64,000 nucleotides of DNA, taken from NCBI RefSeq assembly GCF_029962835.1, contig NC_080577.1, forward strand, positions 28,936,501-29,000,500, given 5' to 3'. The DNA is from Magnolia sinica (lineage: Eukaryota > Streptophyta > Magnoliopsida > Magnoliales > Magnoliaceae). The position numbers were made by a program, and so were the translations under genes. Positions 23,560-53,689 of the stretch are shown here, piece after piece (position 1 is the stretch's first letter; each line of letters begins with the position of its first letter). The notes below the pieces were generated by a model, which had not been told where the DNA came from, made no database searches, and saw only the letters and a program-made list of their open reading frames with translations.

Positions 23560-24216
23560 TCGGTTATAGGGAGTGCACCTATCTCCGAATGTTGCTGACT
23601 CTTTGTGTTGGCATTTCGGAAAGTCTGGAGTCTTCATCGTTAGAGTGTTCTATTCCCGATTGACTTAGAACTTGCGATCGAGTCTGCTTCACACACCTTT
23701 GTCTTCTGGAGATACAGGGCACCTGTGAAAGCAGCGGCATTTGCCTAGTTGGCAGGAAGAAATAGAATTCTAACAATCGACATCCTTTAGAGGCGAAATA
23801 TTATCCTCTCGAATGCTTGCATCATGTGTTTAGAGGTAGGGGAGAATGTTAATTGTTTGTTTCTGCACTGCAACTTTGCAAGGATTGTCTGGTTTGAGAT
23901 CTTCAGCAAGGCTTGCATCTCCTGGGTTGTGCCAAGATTGATTGAAGGTTTTTTAAGAGCGTGGCATGGTGACATCGGGGGAAGTTTAGGCAATCGCAAG
24001 TGCAGATTGGCTCTTCTGGTGGTCCTATGGGCTATTTGGCTTGAGAGAAACAACCAGACTTTCAATAATCTTGTTAGGAAGCTGTGGGTGTTCCAAGGAG
24101 GGTTTCTTTTAGTATTGTTGAATGGTCTGCTTAGTCTTTTGGGTTGGCTTGCTGGGTTTCTAGGTGCTTGGGGGTGTTTTGTGCCCCTTTTTTTCCATCT
24201 CCTTTTTTGTGTTTAG
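23560..24216 (+). pseudogene. LINE zf-RVT / C-terminal region
   Basis: The frame at 23824-24216 includes NCLFLHCNFARIVWFEIF and LLVVLWAIWLERNNQTFNN, the conserved C-terminal block of plant LINE ORF2 proteins (CxxxC...H...C zinc-binding region and the IWLERNxRxF motif). The upstream part of this region (23560-23800) is broken. Confidence 0.8.
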
Positions 24217-24339
24217 TTCTTGTGGTTTTTTTTTTTTTTTTTGAGGTGGTTTGCATAGTTCTTTCCCAACTCTTTGTATCTTCTTTTGTTTCTTTTTGGC
24301 TTCGGCCTTAATAACGTTTGCTTATCTTTTGAAAAAAAA

Positions 24340-24803
24340 GTGTGTTGGTTGGTTTGCAATGATAAAAAAGAATAGTAAGTACCATCTCTCTTCAGGAATA
24401 ACTTCAAAAAAAAGTATGGTTATTCATCAAATTATGACACTAAAAATTATTAAGGATAAGTCCTATTTGCTAAACTTTCTCCTCAAACATGGTGTGACAA
24501 TCCATTTTTTTTTTTCCCTCATTGCATTTGAATCAAAGGAAGAATAGAAGAAAGATCACCCAATCCTACAATCACAAGATATGGAGTAGGTTCTATATTG
24601 GTGTTCATTTCCATCACAATGAGCTTATCTGTCATTAACCCCCTCCTTTTAAATTGGTAACAATCATTCCCTTAAAGACGAAAAAGGTAGCAGATCTTGT
24701 TGAACTACATGTGTGTTGTTTGTGAAGGAAATAAGGGTTTACCCCTTTTTCAATAATTTTTGGGATAACTGCTAACAAAAGAAGAAAAAGAAAAAAAGGA
24801 TAG
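24340..24803. other. Spacer, no gene
   Basis: AT-rich sequence between the LINE tail and the Copia 5' LTR. Nothing identifiable. Confidence 0.5.
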
Positions 24804-25110
24804 TGTTAACGCATTACGATGTGGACCATATAGCTGTACGACCCACCTAATGGACGTGGATGTGGGCTGCCCTTTTGTACAACCCACCTAGCTTCTCTCT
24901 TTTACGGTTAGTGTTTCTATTGGATTAGAACACTGGTTTGGGACGTGTTTGGAATATGGATATTATTGGTGAGGGTATTTTTGTACGTTTGGTTTTTATT
25001 ATTAATATAAAGGGGAAGAGTGGGGACGTCTAACACTAATTCTTTTTCTCTTCTCTCAACTCTCTTTTTTCTTTTTCGCTTTCTCTCTCATTAATCTATG
25101 TATTAGAGCA
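24804..25110 (+). repeat. Copia 5' LTR (recognisable part)
   Basis: Matches 32210-32530. It contains TTAATATAAAGGGG as a TATA-like element near 25003. The sequence to about 25500 (5' leader) has no match in the 3' copy, and no clear primer site was found. Confidence 0.6.
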
Positions 25111-25559
25111 TCCTTATTGCTGATCTAATCGATCTTTCTCCCGTCTATCTATAAATTTTTTTCCTTATTTTATTTTTTGGTTTCTCTCACCCCTCCCATG
25201 TTGAAAGTCTTTTAAGAAACTTAGGGTTTCTTTTTGTTGTTCCGGGCTTTTGTAATGGTCTGTGTGTGAGAGGGGACGAAGTGTTCACGATCATCACGTC
25301 TCGTGTGTGGGACGTGTGGATGTGTGGGCTAATTGCCTTCGTCGGATGCCGTGTTCCTGATCATCGATCCTTGTGATTGGTTGGACCCATTTTGGCTGGT
25401 TATTCTCTTCAAGTGTGGTGTGCATATAATAAGAAGCGTACAAGTTGGGTATTCATTTATTGTGAAGGGTCAACCTGCGTTTGTATAAGCTTCTAGTATT
25501 TATTTCAATGGAAATGAAGAGTTATTTAAGAACTGGATTCATAAATCCATCTGATTTTT

Positions 25560-26275
25560 AGGGGTCCAAATAACCCTTATTAAATTAAATAGAACAAACT
25601 ATCTTTAGTGGTCCAAATCCATCCAAGTGTTTTTAAGTACCGAGGGCAAATTAAAATATTTGACCAGTGAGAAGCTAACCAGTGAGAAGCTTGATGAGAG
25701 TGCTAGTACACATGATTAATGCGTTCAAGAGAATGCTTGGATTATGATGTGGTTGTGGAATAGCATGGAACCATTCATTTGCGCGAATGTGATGTTTTCA
25801 GATATTGCAAAGGACGCGTGGGATGCATTATGAGGGATGTATTCATCTGACAAAAATATCTCTCATATGTGTTAGTTATTTGAAGAAATATTTGAGCTTC
25901 AACAAGGAGAAATTTTTGGGCGAATACTATTCAAAATTTAATGGAATGTAGGAGGAGCTGAATGTGTATCAATCTTTTACTACTAATTTAGAGCAGCAAC
26001 CTTGGCAATGAGAGGAGTTTTGTGTGGCCAAGTTTTATTTGGTCTCAAACATGAATATGCTAGTTTGTGCACAAATTTTGGTAAGCAAGGATGTGCCATT
26101 TCTGGATGAGGTATATGCTCACCTTGAACATGTATCTTTCAGCTTTACAAGTGGAGCAAATGATGGCTCTGTTTTAACATTTTTTACTAGTCAAGGTCGA
26201 GGTGGTGGCAAAGGTAATCAAGGTGGTCATGGTAGAGGTCGTGGACTTAGAAAGTGTTCCGTTGTGGGCTTATGA
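25560..26275 (+). pseudogene. gag: Copia gag, broken
   Basis: 25570-25700 reads, through stops, as a Copia gag start (ITLIKLNGTNYLSW-like and GRGKLEYLTSEK-like blocks). The intact stretch 26024-26275 carries KFYLVSNMNM.., VPFLDEVYAHLEHVS and a glycine/arginine-rich tail (RGGGKGNQGGHGRGRG) that normally precedes the zinc knuckle. Multiple stops between the parts prevent translation of a full gag. Confidence 0.75.
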
Positions 26276-26559
26276 ATTATTCTGTTGAAAAATATTGGCA
26301 TCTTCATTGAAAACCAACATGGGCTAATCGGGCATCTCATGTTGGAGAGTGCAGTGAGTCTTATCCAGCTGGTTCCACATCTACAAATCAATAACCATGG
26401 ATGTTTGGGGAGACGATTATGCTTATAAAAAACGAGCATTCCTAGTTATTGACAAATCTATAGCATTAGTCTGTTCTTGCTACTTTTACAACTACTTCCA
26501 CTCCTACGGCTACATTTGTGATCTCGGGTATAGCCTATTTAGGATCTAATTCCCTGCTC

Positions 26560-26834
26560 CATGATTTATTGACTCTGGCTCATCTAACATGTGATAGGTG
26601 AGTTCTGTGGGTTTTTCTCTATTAATATGGTGTTAATGGGTTCATATGTCACTTTGACAGATGGTAACCAATCCAAAGTATGTGGAATAGGTACTGTTCA
26701 TCCAAATTCTTCCCTTTCATTATCATCCGTCTTTTATGTCCCTAAATTCCCTTTAAGTCTTTTGTTTATTAGCAAGCTTACTAAATCTATTTGTGTCATG
26801 TTCCGATTTTGCCAGGGAATATATGTTTCATTCC
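26560..26834 (+). pseudogene. Copia protease / GAG-pre-integrase fragment
   Basis: 26591-26834 reads VTLTDGNQSKVCGIGTVHPN, SSVFYVPKFPLSLLFISKLTKSI, the standard plant Copia sequence after the aspartic protease. The frame is cut by element A at 26835. Confidence 0.8.
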
Positions 26835-28406
26835 CAAGGTGTCCCGTATCGGTATCGGTTGGCGTAACGGTGACCTCCAAAACCGATACGGATACGGGGG
26901 CGTAACGGTGATACGGGGGCGTAACGGCCCGTAACGGCGCAAATTTTTTTTTTTGCCAAAAAAATATGAAAAAATATGGATTAAATCCGAAATATTCTAA
27001 GCATTCCAAATATGCATTTATTTATAAATTGGAACATGTTTATGGTGGTGTAACGGTCCACTCTTTAGTGAGAAGTTGTATCGGACCGTCTGATGAATTT
27101 ATGAACCAGATAACCTGAATTTGACTACAAAATTCATATATTTAATTTTCTAACTATCTACTATCAATGATAGATATATTAGAATGAATGTAATATGAAA
27201 ATATCTTACATTTAGGTGTTTGCAATTATTTTTGAGGGCCAAAATTCATGCGTAAATAGAAAAAAAATATAAAATGGCACCCCAAATATGTAAAATGCAC
27301 ATTAACATGTTCTACTATGATTAACACATCATATGGCATCATTAAAACAGCAAAAGAATCATTAAAAAATGATTTTTCGAATTTTCAAGAAAGGGCCGAA
27401 ATAAATACGTAAATAGAAAAAAATATAAAATGGCACCCCAAGTCTGTAAAATGCATATTAACATGTTCTACTATGATTAACACATCATATGGCATCATTA
27501 AAACAGCAAAAGAATCATTAAAAATTATTTTTTGAATTTTCAAACAAAGGGCCAAAATACATGCTTAAATAGAAAAAATATAAAAAATATATAAAATGGA
27601 ACCCCAAATCTGTAAAATGCACATTAACATGTTCTACTATGATTAACACATCATATGACATCATTAAAACAGCAAAAGAATCATTTAAAAATGGTTTTGA
27701 ATTTTCAAAAAAGGGCCAAAATAAATGCGTAAATAGAAAAAAATAGTAAAAAAATATAAAATGGCACCCCAAATCTGTAAAATGCACATTAACATGTTCT
27801 ACTATGATTAATACGTCAAATGGCATGATTAAAACAGCAAAACAACCATTAAAAACTGATTTTTCTAAAAAAAAGGGGCCAAAATTCATGCGTAAATAGA
27901 AAAAATATTAAAAAATTATTAAATGGCACCCCAAATCTGTAAAATGCACATTAACATGTTCTATTATGATTAACACATCATATGACATGATTAAAACAGC
28001 AAAATATATTAAAAAAAGTATAAATACCTATTTTTGACGAATTTCTGAAAAATGGCCCACCGAGCTTTGATTCAAAAAAATCTATAATATAATGTGTTTT
28101 TCTATCAAATACCTAGCTAAGGTTGGTCGAAATTAGTAGTAGAAGGAGTTAGAAACAGTTTGGAAGCAAGAGGTTTCAAAAAAACAGCAAAAACAAAGCT
28201 AAAAAAAAAAAAAGAAAAAAAGTTACCGTTTCGGGCCCGTAACGGGCCGTTACGCCCGTAACGGGCCGTTACGCCCGTATCGGTCCCGTATCGGCCGATA
28301 CGGGTACAAAAAATCGTATCGGCCGATACGGCCCCGAAACGGGTAACGGTTCGCACCGTTACCGTTACGTATCGGCCGTATCGGCTAGGTATTTGAGATA
28401 AAAACA
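26835..28406 (+). mobile_element. Mutator-like non-autonomous element A (family M), 1.57 kb
   Basis: Begins CAAGGTGTCCCGTATCGG. Both ends are rich in GTAACGG/CCGTTAC and CCGATACGG. The middle holds about five tandem units of 156-166 bp, starting near 27275, 27431, 27597, 27762 and 27924. It is the reverse complement of element B (29191-30743). The right terminus lacks the final ~30 bp of the terminal repeat and instead carries a 24-bp block (28383-28406) identical to an internal part of B. Copia coding resumes at 28407. No target-site duplication can be paired for A. There is no transposase. Confidence 0.8.
27270..28090. repeat. ~162-bp tandem repeat array in element A
   Basis: Units carry ATGGCACCCCAAATCTGTAA, GCACATTAACATGTTCTACT, GATTAACACATCATATG and TTAAAACAGCAAAA, then an AT-rich segment and AGGGCCAAAAT. 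Unit starts are spaced 156, 166, 165 and 162 bp apart. Chance ORFs across them are not genes. Confidence 0.9.
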
Positions 28407-29181
28407 GGTATCTTACATCAAACATCAAACATCATATGCTCACACCCCACAACAAAACGGTGTTAGCGGAATGGAAAAATTGTCACCTGCTTGAGGTGAT
28501 TTGTGCTTTATTAATTCACATGGAGCTTCCCATAAGTTTTTGGTGTGATACAGTACTTACGGGCGTTTTTTGCGTAAATCAAATGCCCTTGAGTGTTTGA
28601 ATGGGTCAATCTCCTCATGAAGTTTTACTTTCAGAAATTCTGTTGGTTTCTTTGCCTCCCAAAGTTGGATTTGTATGCTTTATTCACCAATTAGAGTTAG
28701 GCCATGAAATATTATATACCAAAGCCTATAAATGTATTTTTCTTAGGCACTCTCAGACACAAAGAGGTTATCTTTGTTACAGTCCTTCACTTACAATAAA
28801 AAATGTGTAGATGTTACACGTTTCGAGTCCATTCTATCTTCTCAAAAGACAATAAATCTCTTAATGTGAAAGCTGTTCATGTACCTATTGCCATTAAAGA
28901 AGATATCATCCAAGCTCCTCCCACTAGTAACTCATCCATTCCCGCCGTGCCTCAGCTGAAAGCCTACTCACAACGAAAATGGGAAGATAGTGCGACCAAT
29001 CGTGATGTGCTATCCACCATATCTTCTTCTGAGCCTAGTGATCTAGTGAGTTTTCTAGATAGGTCTGATGTTCCTATTGCCTTGAGAAAATGTAAGCGCA
29101 ATCATCCTATCTCCACATGTCTCTTTACAATGCTCATCTTCCACTTTTTGTAGATTTGTCCTATACTTGTCCTCTTACTTT
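28407..29181 (+). pseudogene. Copia integrase C-terminal half and linker
   Basis: 28407-28800 reads, with shifts, GILHQT, TPQQNGV..E-like, KNCHLLEVICALLIHMELP, ISFWCDTVLTGVFCVNQMP and KCIFLRHSQTQRGYLCYSP, the canonical end of Copia integrase. 28803-29153 is the proline/serine-rich linker before RT, with DVPIALRKCKRNHPIS. Element B interrupts the frame at 29191. Confidence 0.85.
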
Positions 29182-29190
29182 ATTCCCAAC

Positions 29191-30743
29191 GTGGTGTGCC
29201 AAAACGGTTACGTATCAGCCATAACGGCGGATACGTAACGGTAGCGGTGGGAACCGTTACGCGTTTCGGGGTTGTATCAACCGTTACCCGATTTTGTACC
29301 CGTATTGGCCGATACGGGCCCGTTAAGGGGCGTAACGGCCGTTGCGTAACTTTTTTTTTTTCCATTTTAAGCTCTGTTTTTGCTGTTTTTTTTTGAAACC
29401 TCTTGATTCCAAACTGTTTCTCACTCCTTCTACTACTAATTTCGACCAACCTTGGCTAGGTATTTGAGATAAAAACACATTATATTACGGATTTTCTTGA
29501 ATCAAAGCTCGGTGGGCCATTTTTCAGAAATTCGTCAAAAATAGGTATTCATACTTTTTCTTATATAATGTTTTGCTGTTTTAATCATGCCATATGATGT
29601 GTTAATCATAGTAGAACATGTTAATGTACATTTTACAGATTTGGGGTGCCATTTAATAATTTTTTAATATTTTTTTCTATTTACGTATGAATTTTGGCCC
29701 ATTTTTTTAAAATTCGAAAAATCAATTTTTAATGGTTGTTTTGCTGTTTTAATCATGCCATTTGATGTGTTAATCATAGTAGAACATGTTAATGTGCATT
29801 TTACAGATTTGGGGTGCCATTTTATATATTTTTATATTTTTTTCTATTTACGCATTTATTTTGGCCCTTTTTTTGAAAACTCGAAAATCATTTTTGAATG
29901 ATTCTTTTGCTGTTTTAATGATGCCATGTGATGTGTTAATCATAGTAGAACATGTTAATGTGCATTTTACAGATTTGGGGTGCCATTTTATATTTTTTTA
30001 TTTTTTTCTATTTACGCATTTATTTCGGCCCTTTTTTGAAAATTTGAAAAATCATTTTTTAATGATTCTTTTGCTGTTTTAATGATGCCATATGATGTGT
30101 TAATCATAGTAGAACATGTTAATGTGCATTTTACATATTTGGGGTGCCATTTTATATATATTTTTTATATTTTTTTCTATTTACGCATTTATTTCGGCCC
30201 TTTTTTTGAAAATTCAAAAAATGATTTTTTAATGATTCTTTTGCTGTTTTAATGATGCCATATGATGTGTTAATCATAATAGAACATGTTAATGTGCATT
30301 TTACATATTTGGGGTGCCATTTTATATATATATTTTTCTATTTACGCATGAATTTTGGCCCTAAAAAATAATTACAAACACTTAAATGTAAGATATTTTC
30401 ATATTACATTCATTCTAATATATCTATCATTGATAGTAGATAGTTAGAAAATTAAATATATGAATTTTGAAGTCAAATTCAGGTTATCTGGTTCATAAAT
30501 TCATCAGACAGTCCGATACAACTTCTCACCAAAGAGTGGACCGTTACACCACCATAAACATGTTCCAATTTATAAATGAATGCATATTTGGAATGCTTAG
30601 AATATTCCGGATTTAATCCATATTTTTTCATATTTTTTTGCGGAAAATTTTTTTTTGCGCCGTTACGGGCCGTTACGCCCCCGTATCCGTATTGGTTTCA
30701 GAGGGCACCGTTACACCAATCGATACTGATACAGGACACCTTG
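29191..30743 (-). mobile_element. Mutator-like non-autonomous element B (family M), 1553 bp
   Basis: A full copy in the opposite orientation to A. The termini are GTGGTGTGCC and GGACACCTTG. It is flanked by 9-bp duplications ATTCCCAAC (29182-29190) and ATTCCCAAG (30744-30752), 8 of 9 matching; 9 bp is the Mutator signature. It holds five tandem units of 164-170 bp (unit marks at 29641, 29809, 29975, 30139 and 30309). The flanking Copia frame is continuous across the site once the element and one TSD copy are discounted. No coding capacity. Confidence 0.88.
29575..30345. repeat. ~167-bp tandem repeat array in element B
   Basis: Five units complementary to those in element A. Unit spacing is 168, 166, 164 and 170 bp. 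Confidence 0.9.
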
Positions 30744-30752
30744 ATTCCCAAG

Positions 30753-32110
30753 TCATATTGAAAATAATTTTACATAAGGAGTGGATGTAGGTAATGGAAG
30801 AGGAAATGGTTGTTCTTTATTGGAATAACACTTGGGAGCTAACTAGTCTACGTGCAGTAAATGTATTATTCGTTGTAAATGGTGTACACCATTAAGATTC
30901 ATCCTGATGGTACGATTGAATGTTTAAAAAATCACTTAGTTGCTAAAGGATATACTCAGACCTTTGGTGTTGATTATATTGAGACATTCTCTCATATTGC
31001 CAAGTTGAACTCCATTTGTGTTATCCTCTCCGTGACTGTTAATTTTGGGTGTCCCCTTTTTCAACTTGATGTAAAAGTTGTCTTTCTTCATGTTGCTCTT
31101 ATCAATGAGGTATATATGGAGCAACCACCGGAATTTGTTACTTGAGGGAATAAGAAAGGGTGTGTAAACTGCGCAAAGTGATTTATGGATTGAAGCAGTC
31201 ACCATGTGCATGGTTTGATAAATTCAGTAAAGTTGTGTTGAACTATGGTTTGTTCGAAGTCATGTTGATCATTCCGTCTTTGTATGGAAAGGCACCTCAG
31301 GTCTTATTGTATTAATGGTTTATGTTGATGATATCGTTGTTACAGGAAGTTACACTACGAGGATTGAGGAGCTTTAGAAGCATCTTCCAAAGCATTTTCT
31401 CACAAAAGATCTTGGTCATCTTTTATACTTTCTTGGTATAGAAGTTACTAAATCTAAGGAGGGAATTAATTTGTTTCAACAGAAATACGTTCTGGATTTG
31501 TTTATGGAGACAAGTTTTCTTGGTATTAAGTCAGTTGATATACCAATGAATCCGAATCACAAACTTGTTGGTAATCAAGGAGATGTAGTTAAACTCAGGA
31601 AAGTATAGAAGATTAGTAGAGAAACTTATCTATTCAACTATCACTCGGTCATGCATATCTCATGCTGTCCTATGAGTGTGGTGAGCTATTTTAGGAGCTC
31701 TGAGGATACCTTGCATGGATGCAGTTGTTCGGATTCTGTGACATCTTCAAGAAGCAGCATGACAAGAAAGTTTGTATAGATTGAACAATTATCTTCAAAT
31801 CATAGGCTGCTATGATGCATACTGGGTTGGTTCTTTAACAGATAGGCAATCTACAATTGGGTACTGCACTTTTGTGGGAGGAAATCTAATCACGTGGAAG
31901 AGTAAGAAGTAGAGAGTTGTGGCCCAATCAAGCGTTGATATAGAATATAGAGCATACTTGGAAGTTAAATGTGGATCAAGAAACTGTTGTAGGAAATGAG
32001 GCCTGGGTAAATCTACTTGTGTAGTTGTTTTGTGATAATTAGGTCGCATCACACATTGCAAGAAATTTGGTCCATCATAAAAGAACTAAACATATCGATG
32101 TCGACTGTCA
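30753..32110 (+). pseudogene. pol: Copia reverse transcriptase and RNase H, broken
   Basis: 30879-31145 is an open RT stretch: HLVAKGYTQTFGVDYIETFS, PLFQLDVKVVFLHVAL and EVYMEQPPEFV. The catalytic YVDD box follows at about 31320 (LMVYVDDIVVTG). FLGIEV and NLFQQKYVLDL follow near 31430-31500. RNase H traces (DRQSTIGYCTFVGGNLITWKSKK) lie near 31840-31910, with HHKRTKHIDVDCH near 32070. Stops and shifts are frequent. Confidence 0.87.
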
Positions 32111-32451
32111 CTTGCCGCTGTGTTCACCATGACCCTTCCTCACATTCAGTCTACATGCATATACTCCAAGCTTGGCATTAACAACATCTATGCTCCAACT
32201 TAAGGAGAATTTTTAATGCATGTGGATGTGGGCTGTATAGCTAATATGATCCACCTAATGGAGTGGATGTGGGTCGTCCCATGGTACTACCCACCTGGTT
32301 TTATTCTCATTTATATTTAGTGTTTATATTGGATTATGACATTGGTTTTGGGCTTGTTTGGAATATGAACATTATTACCGAGGGTATTTTTGTACTTTTT
32401 AGTTTTTTTTTATTAATATATAAGAGGGAGAGTGGGGACGTCCAACCCTAA

Positions 32452-33007
32452 CTCTTTTTGCTCTCCTCCTCCTCCTCCCCTCCCCTCTCTCTCTATCTTC
32501 TTCTCCTCTCCTCTTCTTCCTTCTTTAATCTATGATTTGACCGATGGATATTAAAAAAAAGTTTTTTATTTTTTCAATAATATTCAATTCCATGCAAAAT
32601 CTTACATGAAAATCATAGCACATATCTTTATTTTTCGCCTAAATATTTGGCCTTTCTCCTGATCACAATTCTTTTATATGGTACTTTCTCACAAATATTT
32701 CTGGGTAGTTCTCATTCTGCTTTGTTTTTTCGTCGTCTCATTGCAGATGAATCTCCAGTACATGATGTCTTAGATATCCACTTGGCATCTCTGGTGGAAG
32801 AAGTCATTTGTATTCATAGAGAAAACTTACCCATCCTTGAACTGGAGCTCGAATGTAGTGTTGATGGACACTGCATGTACTTGTTACTGCCAGATAGTTC
32901 TATGGTGAGAGTGGTAACTGCTCTGCTAGTCTAAGTCATATTTCTTGACACATTCTTTAGTTGTTTCATTGTTGAGGGAATAGATCAACCCCCCCCCCCA
33001 CCCCAAT
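32452..33007. repeat. Tandem duplication, copy 1
   Basis: Matches 33008-33610. It starts CTCTTTTTGCTCTCCTC at the end of the Copia 3' LTR and ends GGGAATAGATCAACCCC. The central 288 bp (32647-32934) are about 95% identical between copies with no indels and contain a possible 158-bp exon (AG|ATGAATC at 32747 to CTATG|GTGAGA at 32904). The 95-codon open frame has no ATG start. See the related finding. Confidence 0.85.
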
Positions 33008-33016
33008 CTCTTTTTG

Positions 33017-33064
<48 letters not shown>

Positions 33065-33610
33065 AGGTAACATAATTTTCTCCTCTCTCTCTCTCTCTTT
33101 TCTTCTTCTTCTTCTCCTCTCCTCTTCTTCCTTCTTTAATCTATGGTTTGACAAATAGAAATTAAAAAAAAAAAAGATTTTTTTTTTTATATTCAATAAT
33201 ATTCCATTCCATGCAAAATCTTACATGAAAATCATAGCTCATATCTTTATTTTTCCCCTAAATATTTGGCCTTTCCCCTGATGACAATTCTTTTATATGG
33301 CAATTTCTCACAAATATTTCTGGGTAGTTCTCATTCTGCTTTGTTTTTTCGTCGTCACATTGCAGATGAATCTCTAGTACATGATGTTTTAGATTTCCAC
33401 CTGGCATCTCTGGCGGAAGAAGTCATTTGTATTCATAGAGAAAACTTACCCATCCTTGAACTGGAGCTCGAATGCAGTGTTGATGGACACTGCATGTACT
33501 TGTTACCGCCGGATAGTTCTATGGTGAGAATGGTAACTGCTCTGCTAGTCTAAGTCATATTTTTCGACACATTCTGTAGTTGTTTCATTGCTCAGGGAAT
33601 AGATCACCCC
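33008..33610. repeat. Tandem duplication, copy 2, with (CT)n microsatellite
   Basis: Second copy of the unit, carrying an expanded (CT)n tract at about 33018-33062. The central region 33266-33553 lies exactly 619 bp from its partner and keeps the same splice-like sites (exon candidate 33366-33523). It lies just upstream of the first coding exon of the demethylase gene and may include 5' leader sequence. Confidence 0.85.
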
Positions 33611-33730
33611 CTCTCCCTCCGGCTGGTTTCTTTTGCTTAATAATTCACTGCTATCATTCACAAAAAGAATGTTCTGGCTTCATGTGTTCTCCTATTTACA
33701 TTATGATGTTCGTTTTGCTTCTTAGTATTG

Positions 33731-53230
<19,500 letters not shown>

Positions 53231-53680
53231 GTGATGAGACTCCCTTATGTTGGGATTCTGGCCGTTGAAAACTTTTTCTATGCGGGCGCACTGAGTGGGT
53301 TGGTTTAGGGTCTGTTGGGATGCTCCATTTCATCGGATTGCAATAAGTCCACTGAAGAAGCAATCACCAAAATGGGTGTGGCACCCATTTTAATTCATAA
53401 TGACAACCAGAATGTTAGTCACAACCATGCATTTCGTGATGGGCTTGAAATTACCACCGTGGTAAGTTGGAGGCTTATTGCGGTTCATTTCTATTGGGTA
53501 TCCAAACATGCCTAATCCCACTCTTCCATGAATTTTGTATTAGTGCATGTAGTAGATGTTGGTAAGTCTGGTAGATCAGCCCATTGTAAATCAATCATAC
53601 AAATTGAGAATTAGAGTTGATAGAAATGTAACAGTGGCTCCGCCCATTTTTTCTAATAAAAGATTTTTAAGGTGCCACAT
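53231..53680 (+). other. JMJ 3' UTR with poly(A) signal
   Basis: Follows the stop codon. A canonical AATAAA lies at 53655-53660, with a T-rich context before it, so cleavage near 53675-53690 is likely. The exact site is an inference. Confidence 0.6.
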
Positions 53681-53689
53681 CTATCACTG

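Larger units (their letters stand above)
21946..24339 (+). mobile_element. L1-type LINE, 5'-truncated and decayed
   Basis: A non-LTR retrotransposon. It keeps the RT domain, the zf-RVT-like region and a 3' A-tail (24332-24339), but the endonuclease is missing at the 5' side. Coding runs in fragments on the + strand with stops and frameshifts. The TTTGCTTATCTTTTGAAAAA end is typical of plant L1 elements. Confidence 0.85.
24804..32530 (+). mobile_element. Copia retrotransposon, decayed, interrupted by two Mutator-like elements
   Basis: The LTR-like ends share GATGTGG..GGACC/ATCCACCTAATGGA, TGTTTGGAATATG, GAGTGGGGACGTC and AACTCTTTTT (24804-25100 and about 32210-32470). Domains appear in Copia order: gag (25560-26270), protease / GAG-pre-integrase (26560-26830), integrase C-terminal half (28407-28800), linker (28800-29180), RT (30790-31600) and RNase H (31800-32100). 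Integrase before RT defines Copia. About 0.75 kb encoding the integrase core is missing where element A inserted. The 3' LTR runs into a tandem duplication, so the right end is approximate. Confidence 0.85.

Noticed and set aside
27518..30082. ORFs of about 100 residues rich in Phe across the tandem repeats
   Set aside because: They arise from translating the AT-rich tandem units and repeat with the unit period.
27270..30345. Regularly spaced repeats that might suggest a CRISPR array
   Set aside because: Units are ~160-170 bp, contiguous, without unique spacers, and lie in transposon ends of a plant genome.
26826..30752. A single composite transposon spanning both Mutator-like elements, because ATTCCCAAG occurs at both outer edges
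   Set aside because: Element B has its own 9-bp duplication and the Copia frame resumes between A and B. The left ATTCCCAAG is partly the element's own CAAG terminus.
32647..33553. A duplicated 95-aa protein gene
   Set aside because: No ATG in either copy, and most differences between copies are amino-acid changing, as in non-coding DNA.
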